Below are positions 1 to 12,859 of a stretch of 64,000 nucleotides of DNA, piece by piece (position 1 is the stretch's first letter; each line of letters starts with the position of its first letter). Below the pieces are notes generated by a model. That model saw only the letters and a list, made by a program, of their open reading frames with translations. It was not told the DNA's origin and did not search any database. Origin of the DNA: Nomia melanderi (Eukaryota; Arthropoda; Insecta; Hymenoptera; Halictidae). The stretch lies in assembly GCF_051020985.1 (NCBI RefSeq), contig NC_135001.1, positions 13,075,896-13,139,895 of the forward strand, given 5' to 3'. Both the position numbers and the translations under genes were made by a program.

Positions 1-1393
1 AATATTTAAATTAATTCTGAGTAAAGTGGTTTATTTATTATAGATTGTGGAATATCTATATTTTCAATTGCTTTTAGTGGCACACTGAAATCTTGCACAA
101 ATGTGTATTTAATTATTCTTCCTATACGCAGTTACGTTTATTAATATATATTTTTTGTTAGGAATTAATGATATTTGTTATGTAGCAGTTCTTTAAAAAA
201 TGTGGATCACCCATCCTCGACTTACTCTATGAGAAAGAGCATTGGACAAACATTACATGTTTTTTTATACAAAAGTATTTGCAAGAAAAGTATATATGAT
301 ATGCAACGCGTGAAATGTATCACATTAGAGGCAAAACTTTCCAGCTCTTCTTCGATTATAACTGTTAAATTAACATTATTATCCGATTACGTGTTTTGTA
401 CAAAAGTGAATGTACAAACATTCAAGGATACTTCCACATTTCTTTTGCCAGAAAAGCATAGAAATTTGCGCAGATCAACAAGTGACTTTACTTTTCGAAT
501 ACCGATGTAGGTGTTCTGGAAATTGACGATTGTTATCTTCCCTCGGCTCGCTTGCTTCTTGAGTGCCCCGACGATGAGAGCAAGAAACATTAAGTGTGAG
601 TGATGCTTAGAGAATGGTCCGTGCATTTTTACAAATTGGTGGGGATAATTCTCCGTCTATTAAGTGGTTTCATATGTCTACGAACGATAAAAGTAGGATT
701 ACATTCAATGCTTTTTATATATGTCAGTAATCATGTATAGTATTGTATCTTATTTTATTCTTTTATTTTTAATATATCTCTTTATATTGTATTCTGTAAA
801 TATTATTATCATTCGAAATGATATGCTTCTAACAGTAAATCGCAAAGATTTCATTGAACGATTTTTAAAAATGGTGGAAACAGCAATATGTGTGGTAGAG
901 ATTTTCTCAAAAGTGCGATTGTGGTATCGAAAATATCTACATCAATGTTGGTGACAGCATTGTGCCATTAAAACAAATATACATATGTTTTTCGATGAAA
1001 TAAATAAAACGAACATTAATTTCAGGCGGTTTCGAAAGTACCAATTTTTCACAAAAATGCCAATTATTTGAAGTGCCTTAGCACTTATATCTAGCGAATA
1101 ATAAGGTGTGTCGATTGTTGCATTAAAAAATATATAGAATTCCACTTAAAAAGAACAAAATTGATTTTCACATATTTTCCACGCATCCGTATAGTAAGAA
1201 ATTATTTATATGAGATTACGTGTTCTTTGAAATGATCAAATTCTCGTTTAACATATTTGTTGTGTTATCAATAGTTTCGAAGACATTCAAATAGGTCGAT
1301 TTAAATAGGTCACTCTGTATACAGTCACTATAACAATATTTTACCAACCATTCTTCGCAAAATCATTTTCAATTCCACGAATTCTTCTTACAG
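1..1393. other. upstream sequence, no supported gene
   Basis: This AT-rich stretch lies upstream of the first gene. Short open frames at 175-510 and 721-954 have no recognisable domain and no convincing splice signals. The missing 5' exon of the gene that follows may lie here or outside the window. The frame read by that gene is open from 1305, just after an in-frame TAA at 1302-1304. Confidence 0.5.
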
Positions 1394-4300
1394 AAACACT
1401 GCATCAGTCAACGTAATTTTCGAAACGTCGCCAAGAAACTCTCATTTAAAGGATACTTGTAACAGCGACTTAGAAGTAGAAGTCGGCTCTTGTTCAAAGA
1501 AAACCTGCGAAAGACACCGAGGATTTCCACGAAATCAACAAAATCGATTACACAACAGCAAATCAAGTTCCCGAGAGAACATGTCAGATTGTTCCTGCAA
1601 TATCGACGACAATATGAAGAGGAAACACAAGAAGAATTCTCTTAATACGATTCCACAGAACCGTGATTATACAGTTCGACGAAAACAGTCGAAATTAAAA
1701 ACATTCATTTATCAAAACAGAAACGTTAACGATTCAACTATGAGTCCCATAAAAGTGACCAATATATCTATACCCTGCAGACCCAGTCAGCTGATCGTTC
1801 GGATATTCGAGGCCGATCCATCGTTGTCGGACTCCTGTCTAATCCTAATGAAAAGAAAATTCGAAAATGGAATTCGTAACGTGTGTTCCTGTCTGAACGA
1901 GATCCTAAAGAAGCTCGCTAGCACGGAGGTGAAAGATTTGCGTCTGGTGTGCGAGATTCGACCGGGTTATATCGATTTGAACCTTCGCCGCCCAAGAACA
2001 TCTAAGCCTCGATTATTCTTGGCTCGTTTACCGACCTGTCGCAGCCATCCGAAACGCGAACCGCGTTGCAAACACACGAACAGCTGCGAAGATTCGAGTT
2101 CTCGATGTGGTGAGTTTCAATATCATAGGAATTCTGTTTCCGTCGATTGCTGTACCAACGGCAGCGAGAAACACGAAAAATTCGACAAGGGAGCGCGTAG
2201 CTTCGTTTTTCGTACGCCTCGCTCGAATTACAGTTCCACGAATGAGAAAGATTGCACTTCGAGCCAGGACGAAGAAATCAATGCACGCATCAAGAGAAAG
2301 GTCTTTAGCAAAGAGGCGAATTTGGTGTGGACCAGGAAGCCGGAAAAAGAAGTTTCCTTTAAATTGATTGATGCCCGAAAAGTCGAAGAATCGTCTACCG
2401 ATGATAACAGCGAAATATGTAGATTGGATGTAACATGTTGCGGTAATGTTAATAGTTTGAGTTTTGATAAAAAGGAAGATAGAGAATCTGAGGATAATTG
2501 TATCGAACAACCAACTGAAACGATGATTAAACAAGAAACGCGTAGCAACGAGTCTACCGCAGGAAAGATAGAAAATAATGCAGAATCATCCGATTCAAAT
2601 TCCAGTCGTTACTCCGATAGTTTGAAAGAGGACGAGCGAAAGATTCCGAGAGAAAATTGCTCAAACACGGGAATCTGCAATCCGCAGCAATGCCTTTGTC
2701 ACGTTCTTAATACAAAGAATAATGCTAACACAGAGGAAACCGTTGAACGTTTAAATTATCCGAAACCCCAAAGTATCGGGGGAAAAGATCCAGAGAAAAG
2801 CAGCGTCGAATCGTATTGCTCGCAGAAGGGTCCATCGAGAACGAAGGAGTCCGTATCGCAAGTGCTGAACGCCGCCGTGAAAGCGGAAAGTAGCGTTCAG
2901 CGGAACGAAGACGGCGTCATCCGGACGGAGGAAAGTAATTTGCCGATAAAACAAAGTATTTCGGAACCGAAGAAACGAGATACGGTAGCAGAGCGCAGCG
3001 CGGAGGTCGCTGAAAAATACAGCGCCGATTCTATTTGCTCGCTGAATTCCAATTATACCGAAGCGAGCTGTGGCACTAAGTGTTCTTGCTGCGGCGAGGA
3101 TCTCACGGACGCGGAGAGAATCGAGATCGAGTCCGAAAACTTCACCATTTCCATTGAATCCAAGGTAACTGCCGCTAAAGAACCCTCAAACGGAGCCGTA
3201 GCGAATAACAGAAAGTCAATCGAATCTTTGAAAGCTAAAGCAAAAGGCGCTAAGGAGAACAAAATATTCTTCGCGCAGGGTCCATTTAGCAATACTTCGC
3301 CATTGAACGATTTTGCTGGTCAACGGTCGAAGTACAAAACGATGGATGGTAAAAATGTGGCTAAAACATCGTCGATTGAGGATAGACCTACCAGAGTGGT
3401 AGAAACACGCAATCCTTCTATTGCTCGATCATCGAACTGTAACGCGATGCCGGATTCCAATAATATAGGTAGAGGATTGCCGACTGTTTCGAACGGTCCA
3501 AGCAATATTTCCCGAGCTTGCGCGGAGATTTGCGAAAACGGACGGAGTCTGGCTGCCGGGAGGACAAGCACAGAGCAATTTTCTTGTCGATCAAACGTTT
3601 CGACGAATCTGTATAGCCCCGAGGATGGTTTGCGTGTTAGACGTCGTGAAAGGCGCATGAGACCTGGATCACTGTATTGCCGATCGTCAGCGAGAACCAG
3701 ATTGCGCGGGAAATCGATGCGTTCCACGATCCGAGCGCCTTCATATTCCACGCAGGATCTTCGGGAAATTGATTGCGCGAGAGAATCGCGGCGCGACGTG
3801 AAAGTGCGAAATTATACAAGATGTTCTCGGAGGAATCGCTTCCGCAGCGCCGCTTCCGGTTATCTCTGCGGCTCATTCCCAGCAGCGTCCATCGATCGAT
3901 TGAAGTACTTGATCCGCAGGAAACTTCGCAGACTACTGCTGGAGCAACGTGACAGAGGGACCAGCACGTCGAAGACGTTCCTCAGGAGCGAGAGATACTT
4001 CGTCAGCATCTCGAGTGGGAAACTGAGTGAGGGACATGTGATTCGTAACACCTGTTCCGTTGATCGTTTAAACCGATACGTTGCAAAAGAGCAAGATGGA
4101 GAGACTAGGAAGAAGAAGAAGACTAGAAGCAATGTTTGGGGTAGTAAGAAAGATACCTTGGAACGTGTTGTTAAGAAGAGAGACATCCGGAGTATGTTTC
4201 GAGGGGATTTATTCGAGAAATTCAGGATTGCTAAGGTTTCGAAGGTTTTGAGTCCGAAGCGTGTTACAAAATTAATGGACACGTATAATTTAACTGGTAG

Positions 4301-5614
4301 GAGGGAGAATGGTGGGAGAAGGAATTTGGAAACGAAGAGCGTAGGAACTGCTTATAGGTATGTAAAAATTGAGAATATTAGATTTTCTATTTTGTTATTT
4401 ATTCCTTTGAGACTTGGTTTATTATAGGAGGTGATAAGTTTGTTGTTTTGAAGACATTGAACTCTAATTAGAAATTTTATCGATATTGTGTAGTGATAGA
4501 GTTTTTAGGTATAGGTATTGCCTTCACAGTAAAATATTGAACAAAAACAAAATGGCAGAAAGAGAAATATAGATACAACGAAGCAATTGATTATTTCATG
4601 TGATGATTAGTAGTGTGAGGTTACTGTTGCAACAGTTTTCGTTGAATTTTCTGAAAAGAGGGTTTAAATGGACTGCAAGGAATCCGAAAATAACAAAAGT
4701 TTCAAAACAGGCTGCAAATTGTGCATTTCTGCTATAGACAATTTCAAGTTTTACTTTTAAAATAACAAAGACAATATAACAATATTTTTAATTGATGTAA
4801 TTTGAAATTTACGTCTACATATTTAGATCGTTAGCAATTCGTAAAAATATTATTTAAGTTAAGAATCACAAAAAGGTCCCTTAACAAATAATCTCTGTAT
4901 CTCGTATAACGTTGGAAATCGTTCTCAGTGAACAAAACTTCAGAAAGGAATTTCAATTTTTAATTCTAAGTTACTGTAAAATATGTATTTTTTACAATTA
5001 GCATTTCGTCAAATCTGAGAAATATTTTTTCTATAAATAATTCAATAAATTATAAAAAAAATAATAACAATAAGAATAAATTCAATAATTTCAAATAATT
5101 TTTTTCCTTATTTCCGTACCTGTTTTATAGTTCTACGAATATGTTTTTCGCCGAGGACAGCTCATTTCAGCGTTTAAGAAATCCGAATAAGAAACACCTG
5201 GCAGAAGAGTACTCATACCTCGACAAAGTATTTCGCGAAAAGAGGCAGAATTTACGTTCCAAACGAGACTTAAAGAAATGTCGAGAAAATTGTTGCAAGT
5301 GCGGTTCTTCCACAGATACTTACGACGAAATTAAGAACGAGAAACTCCCTTATAATAATTCGTTTCGGAGAACAGAGAACGCGTTGAACCTCAACGACTT
5401 GAAGTTACTTAGAAGGCATTTTCAATCTAGAGCAGATCACGATGAGGATTTTGCTATTTTCTGTCGCGACTATGAAAAATACGTGAACTATATTTACGTT
5501 GATTTTAAATTAAGATTGTTGCAATATGTTGCACTCTGTAGGCACGTGAAAAATACATTAATCAAGAGGTTACGATCGGATGACGTTCCTGAAGTCAGGT
5601 CGAGCACAACGTAG
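1394..5614 (+). CDS. uncharacterised large basic Ser/Arg/Glu-rich protein, two exons, 5' end unresolved
   Basis: I do not recognise this protein. Exon A runs to 4357 and ends AG before a GTATGT donor. Exon B is 5131-5614, after a TTTTATAG acceptor, and ends in TAG. The phases agree (AG|T). From the first in-frame ATG (1581) the product is 1086 residues. I extend the exon to 1394 because the frame stays open upstream to 1305 and a pyrimidine-rich TTCTTCTTACAG acceptor ends at 1393; an upstream exon would then carry the true start. The protein is hydrophilic, with no signal peptide or membrane segment. From Met1581 it shows a CSCCGEDL cluster near residues 501-508, a strongly basic stretch near 685-720 (RRRERRMRPG) and a second Cys cluster in exon B (CRENCCKCG). 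An uninterrupted frame of over 900 codons in AT-rich DNA is strong evidence of coding. The composition suggests a fast-evolving, largely disordered protein; a nuclear or nucleic-acid-binding role is only a guess. Confidence 0.72.
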
Positions 5615-5711
5615 CTATTATGATATATTTTATATTAATCGTGTACTCCAATACCCGACAGCGGGTCTTTATGCAAATCTTAATTTTCGTAGATTATATT
5701 AACAGAATTTG

Positions 5712-5717
5712 AATAAA
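5712..5717 (+). terminator. polyadenylation signal of the first gene
   Basis: A canonical AATAAA lies about 100 bases after the TAG at 5612-5614. It is the first such hexamer downstream and fits a short 3' UTR. A small ACCCG-ACAG-CGGGT hairpin lies between stop and signal, near 5652-5666. Confidence 0.45.
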
Positions 5718-8700
5718 AGAAAAATGTTTGTTGATGATTAGAAGATTATTTATGGTAAAAACGATATACTATTCGTTTACATTTATATTTTATATATTTT
5801 CTTTATATTTTATAAATTTGCACATTTTGTAAATGTACAAAGATCCGCAATCTATTAATATGAAAACAGTGATTACATACATATTGCATATGTTAGATAT
5901 TCTCGATTGTCTAAAATACATTGTATGAAAAATACTGGGGTAAATAAATTTCCTTCAGTTTTGGATGTTCGTCAAGATTGTGCCAAAAAGATCTGTATTT
6001 ACACGTAAATCTATTTTCTGGGGAAAACATAACTTGATTAACGAGGTTTAACAGAACAAGAAATGTTTAAATTTTGTACTAATTATGTATTTACTCTACA
6101 GGATCTTTGCATTACTTTACAGATTTTATATATAGTTTATGTTTAGTTTACGAATCAAAAATATATCACAATATTATTTTATAAGAAAATAAATTTGTAA
6201 TTTTCTTTCTATATGCACCATTTCTTGCATTATTAAATACAAATATAAATATATACAAGTGCCTAATAGTCTTAAACATTATGCACGTCATATTAATGTT
6301 CGTAACAAATTTATTTACAAGATTTAGTAGAAATCAAATGTCAAAGTTACAATACCCCCGTTCATTTATTTCTGTTAAACAAATCGAATGTTCATCAAAT
6401 TTACTAAAACACCATACTTATTTATTCATATCTCTTTAGAACAAAGAATTATGAATCGTTTCAATCGAATAATTTTTTAATTAATAACCAATTGGGGAAT
6501 ATTGTTTAGAGCCATTTAATGAACATACGAATCGCAGCAGAATTGAATGGCTGGTAAGTATTCGGGGTCGAAAACTTCCTGCCGGTTTCTTGCCGCGGAC
6601 GAAATGATAGTGAAATCCGAGTTATTCGAGGCGTGCGGGCTCCGCAGAGGAGATAAAGTATTGTAGACCAACCATTGAGAGCAGCAGCATCCATCCCTCT
6701 GGCCAGATCGATATTTCCTGGCAACCACTGGAGAGGGTGCCCATACCAGTTACTCTGTGTTTGTAACAATGCAAGTCGACTCCTAACAGCTAGCGAAGGA
6801 TTTGAGCTGTCAGCACCCCTGATTTTTCCCCTTGTCCCTCTCGATTCGCGCCCCTTGTTGATTTCACCCGCAGAAATGACAGACGAACCTTACGAACCAG
6901 CGTTGTGCAAAATTTCAAGTCACGGGAAATTGTTTCCTTGCCAAATAAGATCGACCTAAACAATTTTAAGTTCAACGTAAATTGATGTTTTTGCACGTCA
7001 GCGAAAATAATTGCGGTGTCGAAATTCAACGGAATTTTTGTTTTGCCATGGTCCGTAATATAAATACCGTTGAACAGAAATATATGAAATCCGTATATGA
7101 ATAATACTGATAAGAGTATACAATTTAGATTAATTTTATACTATAATAAGTATTGCTACAAGATATAGAGAAAATAAGAATTTAGATAGAATAATATACA
7201 AATTCTTGAATTTTATTGAAACTGCTTACCTTTTGCTATTTACAGATAAATGTGTATTTAAGTGTAAAATATTCTTTATTTAGAAAAGAACTGTATCAAA
7301 ATTATATGAATCAAACGACACGTATAAAGAGTCCATGAAAACAGGGAAAATCGATAATTAAGAGGATAAAATGAAATATTACAGGAAATATCATTTCATT
7401 CGGTATTAATCATAATATAAAATTCCTAATTTTGTGTACGACCCACTATACCGAAAAGAATCTTCTGTATCAGACGGCCAAATAAAATCCTCTCGCGTAT
7501 ACCCGACACAGTGAAATCAGTCAACTTTAAATCGGCCATATCTCTGTGCGAAAGCTGCCAGACATAATTACCCGAGTTGTGGAAACTTATTGTACTTACT
7601 TGTGCGATGATTGTAGAAAGAATCTTGGAATTTCAAAATTTGGGGATTCGCCATAAATTTATAACAAAAGTTTTTGAATAATTGCATACATGAAGTTAAT
7701 ACTATAACGGAAACTCGAGAATTTTATACTACTTACTGTCACAGTTCTTCCAACCGCACAGAATCTTTTTGCTTTTATGTATACATCGTCAATCATTTAT
7801 ATAATTAATCATTTTTCACTGATTTTGCAATAAACGTTTTCGTTTTTGTTAATATATAGATTATTTCGTGATGATCCTGATTCATATAAGTATGTACTAG
7901 GAATTTTGTATTTACTCGTTCCTTCACTTTGATTTTAACATTAAACATACCGCGATCGGTCAAATTACAAATTAAAATTCGGTGTTTTTCTTCGGTCATT
8001 TAACTTTATACCAACTCTTATGTTGTCGGATTAATATTACGTACATATTTATTAAACGTAGGAGAGATCCTAATAATTATAATCAGAAACACGTAACTCA
8101 AACAATTAATAAAATTCAAAACTCCAAAATTACGAAATAAGCTCTACGATATAATTTTCTCTTAATATTTTTATACTCGCTTTTTATTTAATTTTACATT
8201 TTCATTTAATATTCCTTAGAATATTTTTAGTGAGTATTTTCTGTTCCCGTGTTCCTTGTAATGAATGACCTATGAAATTTAAAGGGCTGTCCCATGTTGC
8301 ATTTAATCATAGTTTCATTGATCGAGTTATAAGTAACATGAAATAAAGTCATAAGTAACTTTAAACGTTTATCTTCAAATTAAAAAATTGACTAGAGAAT
8401 ATGGCTCTATTAATGTTGCGTAGGTTTAGCGTAATACAATAATTCGATATGTTAACCGACACTAAAAATGCATTTGATCGCGTAATAGTTAAATGATTAC
8501 CAGATTTTGTAAAATTAATAAAAGTTAATAAAAGTAATATATTTTTTGTTTCTATGTTCATGTTTACTTATATTTAAATATAATATAAAATATAAGTATA
8601 AATATTATTAATACTCACAGTGAGTATAAAAATTTCCAGTTTGAAATGTCATTTTTTTTGTACAGAAAGACTATACCAAAAGCATATTATGAAACTATAT

Positions 8701-10325
8701 GTTCTAAACAAGGCTTCTTGCGATCTAAATGCTAATTAATATAATACATCACCGAATACGGATCAGGATTAGACTGTTATTCCAATTCTACGGATTAAGT
8801 GATTTATTTAAATGCTAAAGGTCGAGAGATGGCTGCGGGCGCTCAAGATCAAGTGTCAACTGATTAAGAAAAACTAAAACAAAGTTGGAAGAAGTGTACG
8901 ACTCCCTCTTTCGCCCTTAATCGTGGCTTCTGCAAACGCCATCTCTTTGAACGATATACCACCACAGTGACTCGCTTCTTTCTCTGTCATCCATAGCAGT
9001 ATACATTGTTGTCCACTCTAACGTAATTACTAGACTGTGAATCTGAATGCAAATTCAAATTTTTAAGAATATAATTAGAAAAACAGAATTACAATGGGGA
9101 ATATTTTTTCCTAGAGAATACAACAAAAAAACACTACATTTTGGATATTTTACATATTTCTTTATATTGCATGCATTTCAGATTTCCCATGAATGCATAA
9201 GAATTCGCAGACTAGTAATTACATAGTGGAAAATTGTACCAGTGTTAAATCGTAGTATATGTTACATTTATTACGTACAGTGTGCATCAGCCTTTGCCGT
9301 AATGTATAGCTTCACGGGCAGTCCTGTTGCAGCTAAAGGGTTAACGTGCTCTCTTTGGTAACGGGGATGAGATCCACTTGAGGTGCGTAAATTGGCAACC
9401 GCATTGATTTCCGTTTAGTACAAAAATAAATACAAATACAAATGTAAGTATACAAATCTGAATATAAATATATAATATTAAGAAATATATAAAAAAATAT
9501 GAAATTTTGTAATTGAAACCATGATCAATATGAAACCAATATCATAACATGCCGAAGGAGAATATTATTCGTAATTCCAAACTTGGAAGACTAGGTAATA
9601 GACCCTTCATTCGTTTAAAAAATAAGTTTGTAACATCGACGAACAGGAAACCCAGAAGACAGACGATACAGTTCGAAATATTTTATTTTAAATGATAGTG
9701 ATAGAATAAACATTTATAAACAAGATTATATTTGTCCGATTAGAATTACTCATGAGCAAATAATTAAGGTTTGAATGTGAAATTGAAGTAAACATCTTTG
9801 AACAAGTCTTATTTTTATGCTTATTGAATATTCGTGATATTTTAGCGCAAAAACAACATAAGTAATAAAAACAAAAAGAAAGTACTGTTGCAATTTCTTA
9901 TGGGAACAGTTACGTGTACGATACATAAATTTCGAAGAAGCGTCAAACAAAATTAAGAAAGTTATTTCATTTTTTTCTTATCTCTTATTTCTTAAAAATA
10001 ACTAAACAGTATTTTATGCAATTTCTGGCTTCAATACAATTATCATTACAATATTTTGTGTCTGACACAACACGTGTGCCTCCATTTACGCGGAGTATCT
10101 GTTCTACGCGGATTCGTTTCACGCGAATGACAATCGCGTAAACAGAGTGTGCCAATAGAAAAAAAAACAAAATACTGAAAAAAGCTGGTGTACGTTCCAG
10201 AAATACATATGTATCTCACATAGCTTAACAAAAGAATCGTAATAACATTTCAGAAAACCAAAGGAAAATTTATTCGGTGTCGTTAAATTTGGATAGCGTA
10301 AATCGATGTGGCGTATAAGTAACAG
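5718..10325. other. intergenic DNA without a supported gene
   Basis: This is AT-rich intergenic sequence. The only compositional change is a GC-richer patch at 6500-6960, listed separately. Near 9290-9345 there is a sequence ending AAAGGGTTAA that looks like one end of a TTAA-type element, but I could not find its partner end. Confidence 0.4.
6500..6960. other. GC-richer intergenic island of unknown nature
   Basis: About 460 bases are clearly less AT-rich than their flanks. Both strands carry open frames of 80-94 codons, but neither translation has a recognisable domain. It could be a conserved regulatory sequence, an old transposon fragment or an untranslated exon. Confidence 0.3.
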
Positions 10326-10495
10326 TGTTACAATTTAAAAAAGAGACTCGCGTAAATAACATCCGTGTAAACGAAGGGATAGCCTGTACTCCGATAAACC
10401 AGACCGACCAACATTCGTCCAACCCATTTTTCAGCAATCGCGACTCCTGTAAGTTGGTGACCAGTTGACACCGGTGCACCGAGTCTCGAATTATA
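10326..10495. repeat. dispersed repeat R1, copy 1
   Basis: This is a direct repeat of 10902-11064. The best-conserved core reads GTAAACGAAGGG, then ACATTCGTCCA, then GGTGACCAGTTGACACC, and both copies end at AATTATA. There are scattered substitutions and small indels. No terminal inverted repeat is visible, so I cannot name the family. Confidence 0.7.
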
Positions 10496-10761
10496 TCGCG
10501 TATTAACTTTTCTAATACTTATCGCCGGTGAAAATGAAGAAAATCTCAAGCTAATTGCAGCAGATTTCCGACGTTAACTCAGGGACGAAAATGAAAAAGT
10601 TTGTCTTGAAATATTAGATTTATAACGATCAGTCGTTTGAAAAGGAAACTTTCCGTTAAAGAAGTCGCAAACGGAGAAGAGCGTAAGAATAAACTATTTC
10701 GAAGGGAAATATTCGAGAAAACGTGAATTAGTAGACGATCGCGAATATGTTAACAATAAAA

Positions 10762-10892
10762 CTCTTCATTCCTTGTTAGAAAAGAATGAATATATTAAAT
10801 TAAATATAGTTACTACTGAACAAATAAATAGTGGGTCACCTCATACATAACGTTCATTTTTTACTCTAACTTCTACTGTAAAAAGTGAATAC
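10762..10892. repeat. dispersed repeat R2, copy 1 (131 bp)
   Basis: This matches 12512-12642 at the same length, from CTCTTCATTCCTTGT to an AAATAC/GAATAC end. Its right half is the left end of the mariner-type element that is complete at 12581-12839, so this copy is a truncated or duplicated piece of that locus. It lies between the two R1 copies. Confidence 0.7.
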
Positions 10893-10901
10893 CTCGCGAA
10901 G

Positions 10902-11064
10902 ATTGTTACAATTGATTGTGTGAAAAAGGTTCCGCGTAAACGAAGGGACGGGTGTATTCCGATAAATCAGACCGATCAACATTCGTCCAGCCCATTTTCC
11001 AGCAATCGTGACCCCCGCAAGTCGGTGACCAGTTGACACCCCACGCACCGAGTCCCAAATTATA
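10902..11064. repeat. dispersed repeat R1, copy 2
   Basis: This is the second R1 copy, in the same orientation as 10326-10495. It lies immediately after R2 copy 1 and just before the CpG island at 11134. Confidence 0.7.
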
Positions 11065-11133
11065 GCTGTTACATAAAGCAAGTCCGGGGGAATCCCTTGC
11101 GTTTTCCTTGTCTCCTCGACGATGCACGGACAT

Positions 11134-11470
11134 TAACGTTAATACTGTTACGACTCCTGTTCCTGCGTAACGTTTTATTGTTGGTAAAAGTCCGTGCCGG
11201 GGTACAAAGCCCCGCCTGGGGTCGATCTAAAGGGGGTTGCAACCGGGCCGGATTGGACAGCGGTATCGATGCGTCGACGCGTCCAGGCCAATGGCGTCGC
11301 GACGTCGGGTTGCGCGGACGCTGTGACCAGCAGCCGAGCTCGCGGTACCCTGCCGCTGCTGGAACGCCGCCGCCGACGACGTCAGGCGACGTCGACGACG
11401 TTCTCCGTCGCGTACCCCGCGCGCTACCGCTACCCGCTCCACTCGTAACCATATCTGGACTTAATTATTG
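11134..11470 (+). promoter_or_regulatory. CpG island, candidate VGlut promoter and non-coding first exon
   Basis: This is a sharp GC- and CpG-rich block in an otherwise AT-rich region, packed with CGTCG and CGACG steps. It ends at a consensus donor, GTGAGT at 11471-11476. The VGlut coding exon begins inside an exon whose acceptor (GCTTTAG) is at 14505-14506, so VGlut must have at least one upstream leader exon. This island is the best candidate, implying an intron of 11471-14506. Open frames through it look like by-products of high GC. Confidence 0.45.
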
Positions 11471-11476
11471 GTGAGT

Positions 11477-12580
11477 TGTGAGTTACTATGATTTTTTTTT
11501 TCTTGCCTTTCAACATTGTTCGTTTGCCGCAATTTCACGTTCCACGTTGTTTTCGCTTTTCGCCGATTTTCGATCTCGGTTTCGAGGGAAAATGGACCCT
11601 TCGATCGTGAAAGGGCGGTTCAGAAGCTCTATCCGCACCCTCCAAGAAGAGAATCTCTCTGCTGGAGACGTTCGTGGCGATAATCGATATGCACAGTGAT
11701 ATGCTTCAGTGTTATAAGTGTGGATCTTTTTTTCGTTCAAAGAGTATCGCTGAAAGTATTTAGGAAATTCGAACCTGGTCGAGGATTATTGGATTCTTTA
11801 AGTTCTTTGACGTACGCTTCGAAATGGTTACCTCGGGGTCTTTGGGTGATGAAACTGTGCTTCCCAGTTTTCGCGTCTATCAGTTGCTCGTGAGTGAAAG
11901 TGATCATTCGTTGAAGGGTTCAGGGAGACAGTTTTGATTTGCTGGGGTTGTGATGTTGCATAAGTGCAGTGAGAGATTGGTTTTTCTATTGAGATCTCGG
12001 CGGTGTTCGAAATCGAAAGAATGTCAGCGACTTTTTCGTATTGATCTGGCGAGGAAAGGCATTGAACACTCGGCTTCTGTGTTCAGACCTATTTTTTCTT
12101 AAAAGCTTCTAAATATAACGAATTTTCGATTTCATCCTTTTATAGATGTCTGAAAATATCAAGAAGACAGGAATAACTTGGTATAATCAGGTTTCAATCG
12201 TTTCACCGACAAGTTTTCGCAAAAGCTGTAACATACTATATGGCCTGATTTTTTAAATAAAAATTCAAGTATTAAAATGTACTGAGACATTTAAACGAAC
12301 ATTATATTTTCGAGATCAGTTCGCCTGGTTATCGAGAACACGAATTCATTGATCATTTAATTTGCAATAGGATTGTTTAATCTGTCTTTATTTTTCATGA
12401 TGAATTCATTAGTTATATAAACTAATCTCAAAATATAGTTTTCAGTACAATTTCGTATATAAAATTCAGACACTCGATGACAATTTCGAAGTGAAGAGAT
12501 GAAACACAAACCTCTTCATTCCTTGTCAGAAAAAAATAAATATATTAAATTAAATATATTTACTATTGAACAGATAAATA
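11477..12580. other. sequence between CpG island and mariner-type element
   Basis: Apart from repeat R2 copy 2 at its right end I see no gene here. If the leader-exon model is correct, this is VGlut intron sequence. Confidence 0.4.
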
Positions 12581-12642
12581 TTAGGTCACCCCATACATAA
12601 TATCAATTTTTTACTCTAACCTCTAGTCTAAAAAGTAAATAC
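12512..12642. repeat. dispersed repeat R2, copy 2 (131 bp)
   Basis: This matches 10762-10892 over its full length with no net length difference. It spans the left boundary of the mariner-type element at 12581, so the repeated unit includes about 69 bases of flanking DNA. Confidence 0.7.
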
Positions 12643-12839
12643 GTTTTTATAAATCGTCAACGTATTGACCTTTGTTGTGCATGACCTCCCCCAATTTTTC
12701 GATTACTTTTTTCAATACTATTTCAAAAAAGTTCTATGGTTTTCCATAAAAAAATTCATGAGATTTCATAAAATAAATTTGTAAAACGAATTTATAAAAT
12801 ATATAAAATTAATAAGGTATTAATAATGGGATGACCTAG
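12581..12839. mobile_element. mariner-type non-autonomous element (259 bp)
   Basis: The left end reads TTAGGTCACCCCATACATAA. The right end, on the opposite strand, reads CTAGGTCATCCCATTATTAA. They are flanked by TA at 12579-12580 and 12840-12841, the target duplication expected of Tc1/mariner elements. No transposase frame is present. Confidence 0.65.
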
Positions 12840-12859
12840 TATCATCGTAGAGGAAAGAA

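Noticed and set aside
2028..3876. Several open frames on the - strand opposite the first gene (up to 168 codons)
   Set aside because: They lie antisense to a far longer + strand frame and have no domains or splice signals; they are by-products of its codon composition.
11069..11474. Overlapping open frames of 71-127 codons on both strands
   Set aside because: They coincide with the CpG island, where stop codons are rare on every frame; translations are Arg/Ala/Pro-rich and resemble nothing.
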